NCBI GenBank assembly: GCA_946537885.1
Contig: CAMNGC010000006.1
Location: forward strand, 33,694-97,693
Length of the DNA stretch: 64,000 bases
Reading direction: 5' to 3'
From: an uncultured Clostridia bacterium
GTDB taxonomy: Bacteria > Bacillota > Clostridia > Saccharofermentanales > Saccharofermentanaceae
Below are positions 1-10,500 of the stretch, one piece after another. How positions within the stretch are numbered: the first letter of the stretch is position 1; the number at the start of each line of letters is the position of its first letter. The notes under the pieces were generated by a model that was given only the letters and a program-made list of their open reading frames with translations, did not search any database and had not been told where the DNA came from. The translations under genes were made by a program, and so were the position numbers.

Positions 1-612
1 AATGCTCTCTTTGTGGCATCTTCATACGATGATGCCCTGGTGAATGACCGCTTTGCCGCAGACATCAAGAATGCATTCAACAGTTCCGGTATCTTCTTTA
101 AGAGCATGGATATTCTGGATGCAAGGACAGCAGGAATGAGCAAGGAAGAGATCTGTTCGCATAATCTCATCGTCCTGGCAGGCGGACATGTTCCTACACA
201 GAATGATTTCTTCAAAGCTATCAGACTGAGAGAGAAGCTTGAAGGCTATGACGGAACGATATTAGGTATCAGCGCCGGCTCCATGAACGCCGCCGAGGAG
301 GTTTATGTTTTGCCTGAAGAAGAGGGGGAAGCTGTGGATGAGAGCTTTGAGCGTTTCCGTCCCGGTCTGGGTCTCACCAAGATGCAGATCATCCCGCATT
401 ATGATGATACGATAAACATGACCGTTGACGGTTTATCCATCGCCGACCGGATCCGTTTTGACAGTAAGGATCGCAAGTTCTTAGGCCTTCCCGACGGCAG
501 TTACCTGATGAGTACAGAAGGACATGAGCTTATACACGGACCCTTCTACAAGGTTGATAACAGAAACTTTACTAAGGTCGAAGCAAGCTTTATGGCGAAG
601 TCTTTCGAATGA
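1..612 (+). CDS. Peptidase S51 / dipeptidase E-like protein (5' partial, runs off window start)
   Basis: Frame is open to base 1; motifs LIVLAGGHVPTQNDFF and GTILGISAGSMNAAE resemble the S51 nucleophile G-x-S-A-G region. Confidence 0.75.
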   Translation, partial: NALFVASSYDDALVNDRFAADIKNAFNSSGIFFKSMDILDARTAGMSKEEICSHNLIVLAGGHVPTQNDFFKAIRLREKLEGYDGTILGISAGSMNAAEEVYVLPEEEGEAVDESFERFRPGLGLTKMQIIPHYDDTINMTVDGLSIADRIRFDSKDRKFLGLPDGSYLMSTEGHELIHGPFYKVDNRNFTKVEASFMAKSFE

Positions 613-616
613 GAAC

Positions 617-1465
617 ATGAAGAAAAGAATAACTATTATTATAATGGCGGCGATAATGACAGCTATCGCCGCCTGTTCTGTGAATACAGACAGGGAACAG
701 GAAGAGGAGCATAGAGAGCCTTTTGGCGTATTTCTTGGCGCGGACAGGGAAGATCTGGAAGTCCTAAAGTCTTATGATACAGTAGTGATCGAATCGGAGA
801 CCTTTTCGAGAGAGGATATTACGGAGCTTCATGACGCAGGCTGCTTTGTTTACGGCTACCTTGATATCGGAACACTCGAAGAATATCGGGATTACTATGA
901 TGAGTTCGAGGATATCGCACTGGATGTCTATGATGACTGGCCGGATGAGCGCTGGATTGATGCTTCTTCGCCAAGATGGCAGGAATATGTCGTGAATACT
1001 CTGGCACCCGCCTATCTGGATAAAGGTTTTGACGGTTTCTTTCTGGATAATTGTGATGTCTATTATTACTACCCTTCAGATGAGATGTTTGAAGGGCTTG
1101 TGGCGATCCTTCAAGGACTTAAGCTATATGACATCAGTCTGATGGTAAACGGCGGCAACGATTTTGTTATGAGGTGTGTGGATGAGGGCTTATCTGACGG
1201 CCTGATCGATGCCGTTAATCAAGAGACGGTCTTCACCTCTATTAATTTTGATGATGAGAGCTACGGTGTTCAGCCGGAAGCAGAGAATCTGTATTACCGC
1301 GAATATATTGAAGCAGCTGCGGCTTCGGGAATAGATGTCTTCGTAACCGAGTATTCTGCAGATGGTCAGACGAGCAGTATCGCAAGCGAATACTATGCTT
1401 CTCACGGCTTTACCTGGTACAATGCGCCGGATCTCTATCTGGACGTTGGAGAATATGGCGGCTGA
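617..1465 (+). CDS. Lipoprotein with GH114-like (endo-alpha-1,4-polygalactosaminidase-type) TIM-barrel domain
   Basis: ATG at 617 gives MKKRITIIIMAAIMTAIAAC lipobox; motifs GCFVYGYLDIGTLEEYR, GFDGFFLDNCD, MVNGGNDF; the ORF-track start at 524 overlaps the upstream gene. Confidence 0.7.
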   Translation: MKKRITIIIMAAIMTAIAACSVNTDREQEEEHREPFGVFLGADREDLEVLKSYDTVVIESETFSREDITELHDAGCFVYGYLDIGTLEEYRDYYDEFEDIALDVYDDWPDERWIDASSPRWQEYVVNTLAPAYLDKGFDGFFLDNCDVYYYYPSDEMFEGLVAILQGLKLYDISLMVNGGNDFVMRCVDEGLSDGLIDAVNQETVFTSINFDDESYGVQPEAENLYYREYIEAAAASGIDVFVTEYSADGQTSSIASEYYASHGFTWYNAPDLYLDVGEYGG

Positions 1466-1484
1466 ACATGGTACAATCTGACAC

Positions 1485-2561
1485 ATGACTGATCTATGGA
1501 CATATCTTAGAAATACCGATAAAGCAATTGCGCTATACGGCGGCGGCAACGGGGCAGACAAGATCCTCGACAAGCTGATCGCCGACGGGAGCGCTTCAAA
1601 GGTCGCCTCGGTCTTTGCAAGTGACGGATTCGTCCGTTCCGGTAAATTCCGCGGTTTTACCGTGGAATCTTATAGCTCTGCGAAGGAGAGGTTGGGAGAT
1701 ATGATCGTACTGGTCTGCTTCGGAAGCGCGAGAGCTGATGTGCTCCGGAACATTGAGCGGATTGCTTCCGAGAATGAGCTTTACATACCGGATGTGCCTG
1801 TATATGGGGACAATATTTTCGATATGGATTTCTATAAGGAGCACGAAGCGGAAATCCTGACAGTAAAGAACAGGCTGGCAGATGAGCTGTCGGTCAGGAC
1901 CTGCGAGAAAATGACCGAATATAAATTGACAGGATCGCTTAAAGCCCTTCGTTCATGTGAGACCGAGGCGGATGAGGCGGACGGACTGTTTGACCTGCCG
2001 GATAAAAGTGTCTTTGTGGATCTGGGAGCATATACAGGAGATACTGTAAGAAGGTACCTGGAGCTTTTTCCTCAGATAGATGAGATCTATGCAGTGGAAC
2101 CTGATTCGCGTAATTATCGAAAACTTTGCGAGAATTGCAAAGAATTTCAAGCCGGAAGAAAGATGGAGCTTATAAGAGCTATGACCGGGGATAGGGTTGG
2201 GGAAGTAATGATGCCGAGAAACAGAGGCCGTGGCGTGTCAATTGATGCGAGGGCCGCATCCGTATCAGGCAATATGGGGAATATGGATATAGTTCCTGAA
2301 ATCACGATTGACTCTCTATTAAAAGGCGGCAAGGCTGACTTTATCAAATTCGATATCGAGGGAAGCGAGGCCAAGGCGATTGAAGGCGCAAGGGAGACAA
2401 TAATCCGCTATAAACCTCAAATGTTGATATCCTGCTATCACAGAAGTGAAGATATATTTGATCTTCCGCTTAGGATCTTTGATATAAGAGATGATTATCG
2501 CCTCTATATGAGACATCTTCCTTGCGTGCCCGGTTGGGATACGGCTTTTTATTTGATCTGA
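1485..2561 (+). CDS. FkbM-family SAM-dependent methyltransferase
   Basis: VFVDLGAYTGDTVRRYLE, DEIYAVEPDSRNYRKL, ADFIKFDIEGSEAKAIEGA are FkbM-type motifs. Confidence 0.8.
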   Translation: MTDLWTYLRNTDKAIALYGGGNGADKILDKLIADGSASKVASVFASDGFVRSGKFRGFTVESYSSAKERLGDMIVLVCFGSARADVLRNIERIASENELYIPDVPVYGDNIFDMDFYKEHEAEILTVKNRLADELSVRTCEKMTEYKLTGSLKALRSCETEADEADGLFDLPDKSVFVDLGAYTGDTVRRYLELFPQIDEIYAVEPDSRNYRKLCENCKEFQAGRKMELIRAMTGDRVGEVMMPRNRGRGVSIDARAASVSGNMGNMDIVPEITIDSLLKGGKADFIKFDIEGSEAKAIEGARETIIRYKPQMLISCYHRSEDIFDLPLRIFDIRDDYRLYMRHLPCVPGWDTAFYLI

Positions 2562-2664
2562 TAGAGGACAGATGCATCTTTATAATTTCTTAATCTTTTG
2601 TTGATTCTATTTTTAACAACTATTGCTAATATCCCTAATGTAGGCTTAAGCAGGAGGGATAAAT

Positions 2665-3369
2665 ATGCTTACCGTAAATGGTGTAACTAAGAAGTATAAG
2701 AAGTTTTTGGCCAATGACAATCTGTCATTTCAGATAAACGATGGTGAGATCGGCGTATTGCTCGGACCTAACGGCGCCGGCAAATCCACTATCATCAAGT
2801 CTATCGCGGGACTGCTCAGATATTCAGGCGACATCGAGATCAACGGGCTTTCCAATAAGTCACTTGAGGCTAAGAGAATGCTCGGTTATATACCTGAGAT
2901 GCCTGCTCTCTACGACACACTTACTGTTGAAGAACATCTGGAGTTTATACGTCGTGCCTATAAAGTCGAGGATAAAGGGACAGTTGAAGGTCTTCTCGAG
3001 AGATTTGAACTGGCTGACAAGAGAAAGAAGATGGGTAAAGAATTATCTAAAGGTATGCAGCAGAAGGTATCTATCTGCTGTGCTCTGATCCATGACCCGT
3101 CTGTTGTGATCTTCGATGAGCCTATGGTAGGTCTCGATCCTCACGCCATCAAGGAGCTTAAGGTTGTTTTCCAGGAACTTAAGGCCGCCGGCAAGACAAT
3201 ACTTATCTCAACTCATATGATCGATACGATCGAGAATTATTGGGATGTAGCACATATCATGATGAACGGCAAGATCGCCGCAACGAAGCATAACAGGATC
3301 GACAGACCAGATGAGAAGAGTCTGGATACATTGTTCTTTGAGATCACTGAGGGTGCTAAGGGGGAGTAA
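2665..3369 (+). CDS. ABC transporter ATP-binding protein
   Basis: Walker A GPNGAGKST, signature LSKGMQQK, Walker B VVIFDEPMVGLD. Confidence 0.92.
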   Translation: MLTVNGVTKKYKKFLANDNLSFQINDGEIGVLLGPNGAGKSTIIKSIAGLLRYSGDIEINGLSNKSLEAKRMLGYIPEMPALYDTLTVEEHLEFIRRAYKVEDKGTVEGLLERFELADKRKKMGKELSKGMQQKVSICCALIHDPSVVIFDEPMVGLDPHAIKELKVVFQELKAAGKTILISTHMIDTIENYWDVAHIMMNGKIAATKHNRIDRPDEKSLDTLFFEITEGAKGE

Positions 3370-3372
3370 ATC

Positions 3373-4962
3373 ATGCTGAATGCATTTTTGTACAGGACCA
3401 GAAGATCGCTGATCCACTCGCCGCTCAGCCTGGTCTTAACTATTCTGGGAATTGGTCTGAGCGTTCTGATGATACTCGTTCCCTGTATGGAGAGCGGTGA
3501 AGATGCTGTTGTTGTCAGCGAGACAATAAAGCTTGGCGCTATAAATATCTTTGTTGCCGCTATGGGCGTATTCATGTACTATACGGGCCTTTTCTCCGGC
3601 GTTGTGGGTTATTCATATTCGGATGTTAACTTTCAGTTGGCAGGCCCTTTTACGGAGAAGTTCAATCTTATTATTGCCGCTTTAGCATCCATTAAGATCA
3701 GCTTTCTCTTCCTTTTTGTGTTGAGTTGTCAATCGGCCGTTGTGTATATGGCTATAGGCGTCAGAGGCTGGTATTTTGTGCTGCTGCTGGTCGGCGCCTT
3801 CCTGGCAATGCTCCTGTCATATGTGTTCGGAGCCTTCCTCGGAGCCGTTACCTGTAACGACGCGAAAAAGCGCAGAACGGTAGCGATAGTATCAGGTGTG
3901 GTCATAGGTCTTATCGTTGTCGGAGCACTTGGAATGACCGTCTATAAGACAGGATCCGTATCTGATTTCTTAGAGCTTTCCAAGCGCGAGATGATAGGCA
4001 AAGTCGGGTCTAATGTTCTCTTTCAGATCATGCCTGTATCCGGCTGGGTTGCAATGATCTGTGACGGCATATTGATCAATGACATGATATTCATTCTTAT
4101 CGGTAGTCTCCTGTCAGCGGGAACAGTTGCAGTCCTGATCATGCTCTATGCCAACTATGATTTTGACTATTACGAGACAGCCATCGAAGGCGCTCAGCGT
4201 ATCCTTGACATGAAGGCCGCAAGAAGAGCCGGTGTGGATGTCGATACAACAAATCTTAATCGTAAGGTCAAGGTTGGCAAAGAGAATATCAAGTCAGGCT
4301 GGGGCGCATCTGCTTTCAGTGCCCGTCATCATCTTGAGAATGCCAGAAGTACAAGATTCTTTTTCGTTAATAAACTTGCGCTTCTTTACAGAGCAATGGC
4401 TTTGATCTATGCCATGATCATCGTAAAGGATTCTGAGAGCGTCAAAGAAGCCATGATCCCGCTCATGAGTATGAATCTGATGCTTGGACTCATCATCTAC
4501 GGCGGAGGCAAGACCGTGTTGGAGTTCAATAAGCCATATATCTTCATGGTGCCTGAACGCGATACAGCCAAGGTTATGGCTTGCGTTCTTGGGGATCTTC
4601 CGGAGATCATCTTCGACTCGATCATGTGCGCCGGTGTGATGACAGTTGCAGTAGGCATTGATATTCCTGTTCTGTTGGCAACCTTCGTATTCTCGATATT
4701 CGCTGCCCTTCTTTGTCAGCTCACTGCTCTGCTGTGTCTGTGCCTCTTCAAAAATCTTGGAAGATATCCGCTTATGGTAGTCAGATATTTCCTGATCATA
4801 GGAGCTCTTATTGTTACGATCGTTCCCGGAATCATTGTCGGCAATATCGTCGGAGGTGGTCCTGCAGCATTCCTGCTTTTCAGCGCAGCCTTTGAAGCAG
4901 GCGTATCGGCTCTTGTCCTGCTCCTTGTATGCAAGCTCGTATCGAGACTGGAATATAAATAA
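3373..4962 (+). CDS. Multi-pass membrane protein, putative ABC exporter permease partner
   Basis: Many hydrophobic segments; begins 3 nt after the ATPase gene. Confidence 0.7.
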   Translation: MLNAFLYRTRRSLIHSPLSLVLTILGIGLSVLMILVPCMESGEDAVVVSETIKLGAINIFVAAMGVFMYYTGLFSGVVGYSYSDVNFQLAGPFTEKFNLIIAALASIKISFLFLFVLSCQSAVVYMAIGVRGWYFVLLLVGAFLAMLLSYVFGAFLGAVTCNDAKKRRTVAIVSGVVIGLIVVGALGMTVYKTGSVSDFLELSKREMIGKVGSNVLFQIMPVSGWVAMICDGILINDMIFILIGSLLSAGTVAVLIMLYANYDFDYYETAIEGAQRILDMKAARRAGVDVDTTNLNRKVKVGKENIKSGWGASAFSARHHLENARSTRFFFVNKLALLYRAMALIYAMIIVKDSESVKEAMIPLMSMNLMLGLIIYGGGKTVLEFNKPYIFMVPERDTAKVMACVLGDLPEIIFDSIMCAGVMTVAVGIDIPVLLATFVFSIFAALLCQLTALLCLCLFKNLGRYPLMVVRYFLIIGALIVTIVPGIIVGNIVGGGPAAFLLFSAAFEAGVSALVLLLVCKLVSRLEYK

Positions 4963-4995
4963 GCCAATGTCACCGTTTTTACGGTACCCCAAAGC

Positions 4996-5028
4996 AAAAG
5001 AACCGTTCTCCCCTCGAACGGTTCTTTT
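4996..5028 (+). terminator. Rho-independent terminator
   Basis: Perfect 13-bp stem AAAAGAACCGTTC-tcccctc-GAACGGTTCTTTT ending in a T-run. Confidence 0.85.
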
Positions 5029-5145
5029 ATTATGGATCTTTACGGAATTATGGGATTATACGGAATCCTTGGTATTCTCCCCGACAGATTTGGCTGATCT
5101 GAGTTTTTGGACTCTGGGCTCCGTCTCGTGTACCGAAGCACATTG

Positions 5146-5263
5146 ACCGCGTATAGGGAACAGTTTCGTGAAAACTGCCCATATTTCCCGGAGGACTTCC
5201 CTGTGTATAGGGAACAATTCCGAGAAACCTGCCCACATTTCCAGGAGGATTTCCCTGTGTATT
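5146..5263 (-). repeat. 54-bp-period tandem intergenic repeat, locus 1
   Basis: Motif tatag/tat at 5152, 5206 and 5260 is spaced exactly 54 bp; reverse complement reads TTCCCTATACACAGGGAAGTCCTCCGGGAAAT..., matching locus 2. Confidence 0.9.
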
Positions 5264-5351
5264 GACCACAGAAAATGCGTTTTTGTGATTTCTGTGGTCG
5301 TGATAAACTAGCCATTACCACAGAGATTCCGCTTTTTGATATCTCTGTGGT
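5264..5351. repeat. Two tandem related hairpins
   Basis: GACCACAGAAA(14 nt)TTTCTGTGGTC at 5264-5299 and ACCACAGAGAT(13 nt)ATCTCTGTGGT at 5317-5351; both have perfect 11-bp stems and similar T-rich loops. Confidence 0.85.
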
Positions 5352-5418
5352 CATTTGCTGCACTTTGCCGGCGCACGGCGTATATCATCCCCGGCTCGAC
5401 TGTTGTCTCATAATTAAA

Positions 5419-5455
5419 AGAACATATTTTCGAAATGCCTGTTCGGTGGTATAAT
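5419..5455 (+). promoter_or_regulatory. Putative uvrB promoter (TGGTATAAT) with LexA/DinR-like box
   Basis: AGAACATATTTTCG at 5419-5432 resembles B. subtilis-type CGAACRNRYGTTYC; extended -10 TGgTATAAT ends at 5455. Confidence 0.4.
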
Positions 5456-5489
5456 AGTCTCAAATGATCAAACAGGGAATAAAGATTTT

Positions 5490-7484
5490 ATGTTTAAGTT
5501 AGTTTCGGATTATAAGCCGTCGGGAGATCAGCCCAAGGCGATTGCACAACTGGTAGAGGGGATAAAGCGTGGAGATCGCGCTCAGACTTTGCTTGGAGTA
5601 ACGGGTTCAGGTAAGACCTTTACCATGGCCAATGTTATCGAGCAGATTAATCGTCCAACATTGATCCTTGCTCATAATAAGACCCTGGCAGGACAGCTCT
5701 ATTCCGAGTTTAAGGAGCTCTTCCCGGAGAATGCCGTAGAATATTTTGTTTCTTATTATGATTATTATCAGCCTGAGGCCTATATCGCTTCCACGGATAC
5801 ATATATCGAGAAGGACAGTTCCATAAACGATGAGATCGACAGAATGCGCCATGCCGCTACAAGATCTCTTCTGACTCGCGATGATGTTATCGTTATTGCA
5901 TCCGTGTCCTGCATCTACGGAATAGGTGAGAAGGAAGATTATAAGTCGCTGGTCGTTGAACTTCATACAGGGCTTAATATCAGTCGTGATCAGGTGATGG
6001 CGGAGCTGATCAATATTCAGTATGAGAGGAATGATTTTGAACTTAAGAGGGGCACATTCAGGTGTCGTGGAGATGTCTTGGATATCTTTACTCCTGATTC
6101 GGATAACATAATAACCCGTATAACCTTCTGGGATGACGAGATCGAGAAGATCAGTTATGTGGATAATATAACCGGCAAGACAGAGTGGACCAAAAATTAT
6201 GCGGAGATCTTTCCTGCATCACACTATGCTACCGGTAAGGCTAAGCTTCAAAGAGCTCTCACGACGATCGAGGAGGAGCTCGAAGAACGAATTGCAGTGC
6301 TTAGGGATGAAGGGAAACTGATAGAGGCATACAGATTGGAGCAGAGGACGAGATATGATATCGAGTTGCTGAACGAGACCGGTTTCTGTAAAGGAATCGA
6401 GAATTACTCGAGACATATCTCGCAGAGAAAGGCCGGAGAGCCCCCCTGTACATTGATGGATTTCTTTCCGAAGGATTATCTGCTGTTTATCGATGAGTCA
6501 CATGTAACTGTTCCGCAGGTCGGTGCTATGTATAACGGAGACAGAGCTCGTAAGGATATGCTGGTTAAATACGGCTTCAGACTTCCTTCGGCATATGACA
6601 ACAGGCCTTTGAAGTTTGAAGAATTTGAGGAGCGTATGGGGCAGACTGTCTTTGTATCGGCCACACCGGCTGAGTATGAGAAGAAACATCAGACTCAGGT
6701 AGTCGAGCAGATAATAAGACCTACAGGACTTCTTGAGCCTGAGATTGCCATTCGTCCTGTTGAAGGACAGATAGAGGATATCTTGCAGGAGTTGTCTGAG
6801 AATAAGAAACGTGGTGAGAAGAGCCTTATTATGACGCTCACCAAGAAGATGGCAGAAGATCTGACAGATTTTCTCGGAAAGGAGAATATCAGGGTAGAAT
6901 ACCTGCATTCTGATGTTAAGACTGTCGAGAGGATGCAGATACTTAACCGCCTGAGAAGTGACGAGATCGATGTTATCGTCGGAATCAATTTGCTAAGGGA
7001 AGGCATTGATCTGCCGGAGGTATCACTCCTGATGATATTGGATGCTGATAAGGAGGGATTCCTAAGATCAGAAAGATCTTTGATCCAGATAATCGGACGT
7101 TGCGCTCGTAATGCCAACGGACGCGTAATTCTCTATGCAGATGAGGTAACGGATTCCATGATGAATGCAGTATCCGAGACTAACAGGAGAAGAGCTATTC
7201 AGATGGCTTATAATGAAGAGCATCATATTGTTCCGAAGACAATAAAGAAAGAGATCAGGGATATTTTCGACATGCTGTCCGAACCTTCCGGTTCTAAGTC
7301 GAAGCTTAAGAAGAAGGATGTTAAGGCTTTGATCGATGAAGGCAAGGCAACCGGCATCGGAGATGAAGACAGGCAAAAGATGATAGAACGCCTGACAAAC
7401 GAGATGAGGACTGCTGCCAAAGAACTTGATTTTGAGAGGGCAGCTGAACTCAGGGATATCATCATTACACTTAAGGGCAACTGA
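5490..7484 (+). CDS. uvrB: Excinuclease ABC subunit B
   Basis: [44 protein letters not shown]-terminal UVR motif. Confidence 0.98.
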   Translation: MFKLVSDYKPSGDQPKAIAQLVEGIKRGDRAQTLLGVTGSGKTFTMANVIEQINRPTLILAHNKTLAGQLYSEFKELFPENAVEYFVSYYDYYQPEAYIASTDTYIEKDSSINDEIDRMRHAATRSLLTRDDVIVIASVSCIYGIGEKEDYKSLVVELHTGLNISRDQVMAELINIQYERNDFELKRGTFRCRGDVLDIFTPDSDNIITRITFWDDEIEKISYVDNITGKTEWTKNYAEIFPASHYATGKAKLQRALTTIEEELEERIAVLRDEGKLIEAYRLEQRTRYDIELLNETGFCKGIENYSRHISQRKAGEPPCTLMDFFPKDYLLFIDESHVTVPQVGAMYNGDRARKDMLVKYGFRLPSAYDNRPLKFEEFEERMGQTVFVSATPAEYEKKHQTQVVEQIIRPTGLLEPEIAIRPVEGQIEDILQELSENKKRGEKSLIMTLTKKMAEDLTDFLGKENIRVEYLHSDVKTVERMQILNRLRSDEIDVIVGINLLREGIDLPEVSLLMILDADKEGFLRSERSLIQIIGRCARNANGRVILYADEVTDSMMNAVSETNRRRAIQMAYNEEHHIVPKTIKKEIRDIFDMLSEPSGSKSKLKKKDVKALIDEGKATGIGDEDRQKMIERLTNEMRTAAKELDFERAAELRDIIITLKGN

Positions 7485-7518
7485 AGCAGGCTTAAAGATA
7501 TAGTTTCAAGGAGAGAAG

Positions 7519-10500
7519 ATGGCCGATAAGGATTATGGCGGATTTGTACATCTGCATCTACATACCGAATACAGTCTTCTTGACGGTGCCATAAGGATCA
7601 AGGATCTTGGGGATCGTCTTTTGGATATGGGGATGAAGGCATGTGCCATTACGGATCACGGATCCATGTTTGGCGCTGTTGAATTCTATAAAGCCATGAC
7701 TGCCAAGGGGATTCATCCTATTATAGGCTGCGAAGTTTATGTAGCTCCCGGAAGCCGCTTTGATAAGAATAATATGAGGACCGGGACCGGCGCGATCTCT
7801 GATAAGGCATATAATCATCTGATACTTCTGGCAGCTGATAATGAAGGCCTTAAGAACTTGAACCGACTTGTTTCAGCCGGTTACACAGAAGGTTTTTACA
7901 GGAAGCCCAGGATAGATAAAGAGCTTCTTGAGAAGTGGCATGATGGTTTGATCTGTCTGTCCGGATGCCTGGCAGGCAGCATAGCCACTTTGATCAGAGA
8001 GGGAAAACTGTCTGACGCTGAGAGGGAGGCCTTATGGTTCGATAAGGTTTTCGGAAGGGATAATTATTATCTGGAGATACAGAGTAATACTCTGCCTGAT
8101 CAGGGGATCGTAAATGCTGCGTTGGTAAAAATATCAAACAAGACGGGCATTCCTCTTGTGGCGACTAACGATTGTCATTATCTCAAGAAAGAAGACAGCT
8201 CTGTTCATGATGTTCTTCTTTGCATGCAGACAGGCGCAAGACTTGAAGATCCTGACCGTATGAGAATGATGACTGATGATTTTTATGTTAAATCAGAGAC
8301 GGAGATGAGAAGATTCTTCTCGGAGTTGCCGGAAGCCATCGATAATACTGTCAAGATCGCTCAAAGATGCCATGCAGAGTATGATTTCTCTACGATCCAT
8401 CTGCCGGAATATGAGATACCGGAAGGCTTTAATGACAATAAGGAATATCTGTCTCATTTGACATATGAGGGGCTTAAGAAAAGATTTGAGATAGTAGGTC
8501 GTTTTGCTGACGAAGAAGATTATCTTAAACGCGCCGAGTATGAGTTGGGTGTTATAAACAGTATGGGATATACAGACTATTATCTGATAGTCTGGGACTT
8601 TATTGCTTATGCCAAGAATAATAAGATCATGGTCGGTCCCGGCAGAGGATCCGGCGCCGGATCACTTGTTGCATATGCTATCGGTATAACGAATATCGAT
8701 CCCTTGAGGTATAATCTTGTTTTCGAGAGATTCCTTAACAGTGAACGTGTGTCGATGCCTGATTTTGACGTGGATTTCTGTTACGAGAGACGTCAGGAGG
8801 TTATCGATTATGTAACACGGAAATATGGAAAGGAGAGGGTTGCTCAGGTCATCACCTTCGGCACACTCGCGGCAAGGCAGTGTATAAGAGATGTGGCAAG
8901 GGTTTTGGATACGCCTCATATTCTGGTGGATAAGATCGCAAAGATGATACCGGAAAACATCGGTATCACTATAGCGGCCGCACTTGAGATGAACGCCGAA
9001 CTGAAGAATGAGTATGATTCTTCTCCTGAAGTAAAAAAGATAATTGATATCGCCATGAAGTTGGAGGGAATGCCAAGGCATTCTTCGACACATGCAGCGG
9101 GTGTTATTATTTCCGGTAAACCGATCACGGATATCGCGCCTCTTGCTGTTAATGATGATAATCCTGTTGTCCAGTTTGCAAAGGCTGATATTGAGAGTGT
9201 AGGTCTTCTTAAGTTTGACTTCCTGGGACTTCGAACATTGACAGTGCTTAGAGATACCGCTGACATGGTAAGAGAGAATCACGGGATCGATATTGATTTT
9301 GACAGGATCGGCTTTGATGATCAGGAGATATATGCCATGATCGGCCGGGGAGATACAGTCGGTGTCTTCCAGCTTGAGAGTCGAGGCATGACTTCATTTA
9401 TGAAAGAGCTGAAGCCGACATCGCTTGAAGACATCATTGCCGGTATTTCACTTTACAGGCCGGGGCCCATGGATCAGATCCCTAAATATGTAGAGTGTAA
9501 GAATAATCCGGCGAAGATCAGTTATGATCATCCGCTTCTTGAACCGATCTTAAATGTCACATATGGTTGCATGGTCTATCAGGAACAGGTCATGCAGATC
9601 GTTCGTGATCTTGCCGGCTTTTCTATGGGACAGTCGGATAATATCAGGCGTGCCATGAGCAAAAAGAAGAAATCTCTGATGGAGAAGTACCGTCAGCTCT
9701 TTATACATGGCGGAACTGATGAGAACGGTAAAACAGTAGAGGGCGCCATTGCCCACGGTGTGCCTGAGACCATAGCCGATAAGATATATAACGATGTAAG
9801 CAATTTTGCCGGTTATGCATTTAACAAGTCGCATGCTGCCGCTTATGCAGTTGTTGGTTATTACACAGCTTATTTGAGGCATTATTATCCGACAGAGTTT
9901 ATGGCCGCGATGATGAACTCGTTCAGATTCAATATCGGTCAGGCGGCTTGGTATATCAGTTGCTGTGAACAGATGGGAATAAAGGTGCTGCCTCCGGATA
10001 TCAACAGAAGCAAAGCGAAATTCACTTCGGAAGAGGGGGCTATTAGGATTGGTTTGTCTCTTATCAAGAATGTTGGTGAAGGTGCAGTTAACCAGTTGAT
10101 CGAGGAGCGCAACAGAGGAGGCAATTTCTCGTCCTTCGAGGACTTTCTGATCAGATGTTCGGAGAGTGATATCAAGAAGAATATGGTAGAGTCACTTATC
10201 TACTCTTCAGCTCTTGATAGTTTTGGGCTTAATCGTGCCAGCATGATCGCCACGACACAGACAGAGTTGGATAGACTTAATAATGCTGCATCCAGGAGAA
10301 TGGAAGGGCAGCTGAGCCTTTTCGATATGGGTGATGAGTCATCGTCTATGGCAGGGGCTGAGCGTAAAGTTAATATTGCCATGGTAGAAGACTATCCTGA
10401 GGATGTGAAGCTCGCCATGGAGAAGGATGTAGTCGGAATCTATATCTCCGGTAATCCAATGAGTGCTTACAGTAGTTGCATCAAAAGGACAGTAACCTTC

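Noticed and set aside
4294-4992. Long antisense ORFs (for example 4294-4992, 8662-9282, 17362-18426, 42835-43569, 43592-44434, 51045-51866) opposite clear genes
   Set aside because: They are shadow ORFs of well-supported coding sequences; translations show no family motifs.
5040-5363. Three minus-strand ORFs (107, 73, 60 aa) over the repeat locus near 5.1-5.3 kb
   Set aside because: They are overlapping frames of the same repeat and hairpin DNA with no convincing RBS and no recognisable domain.
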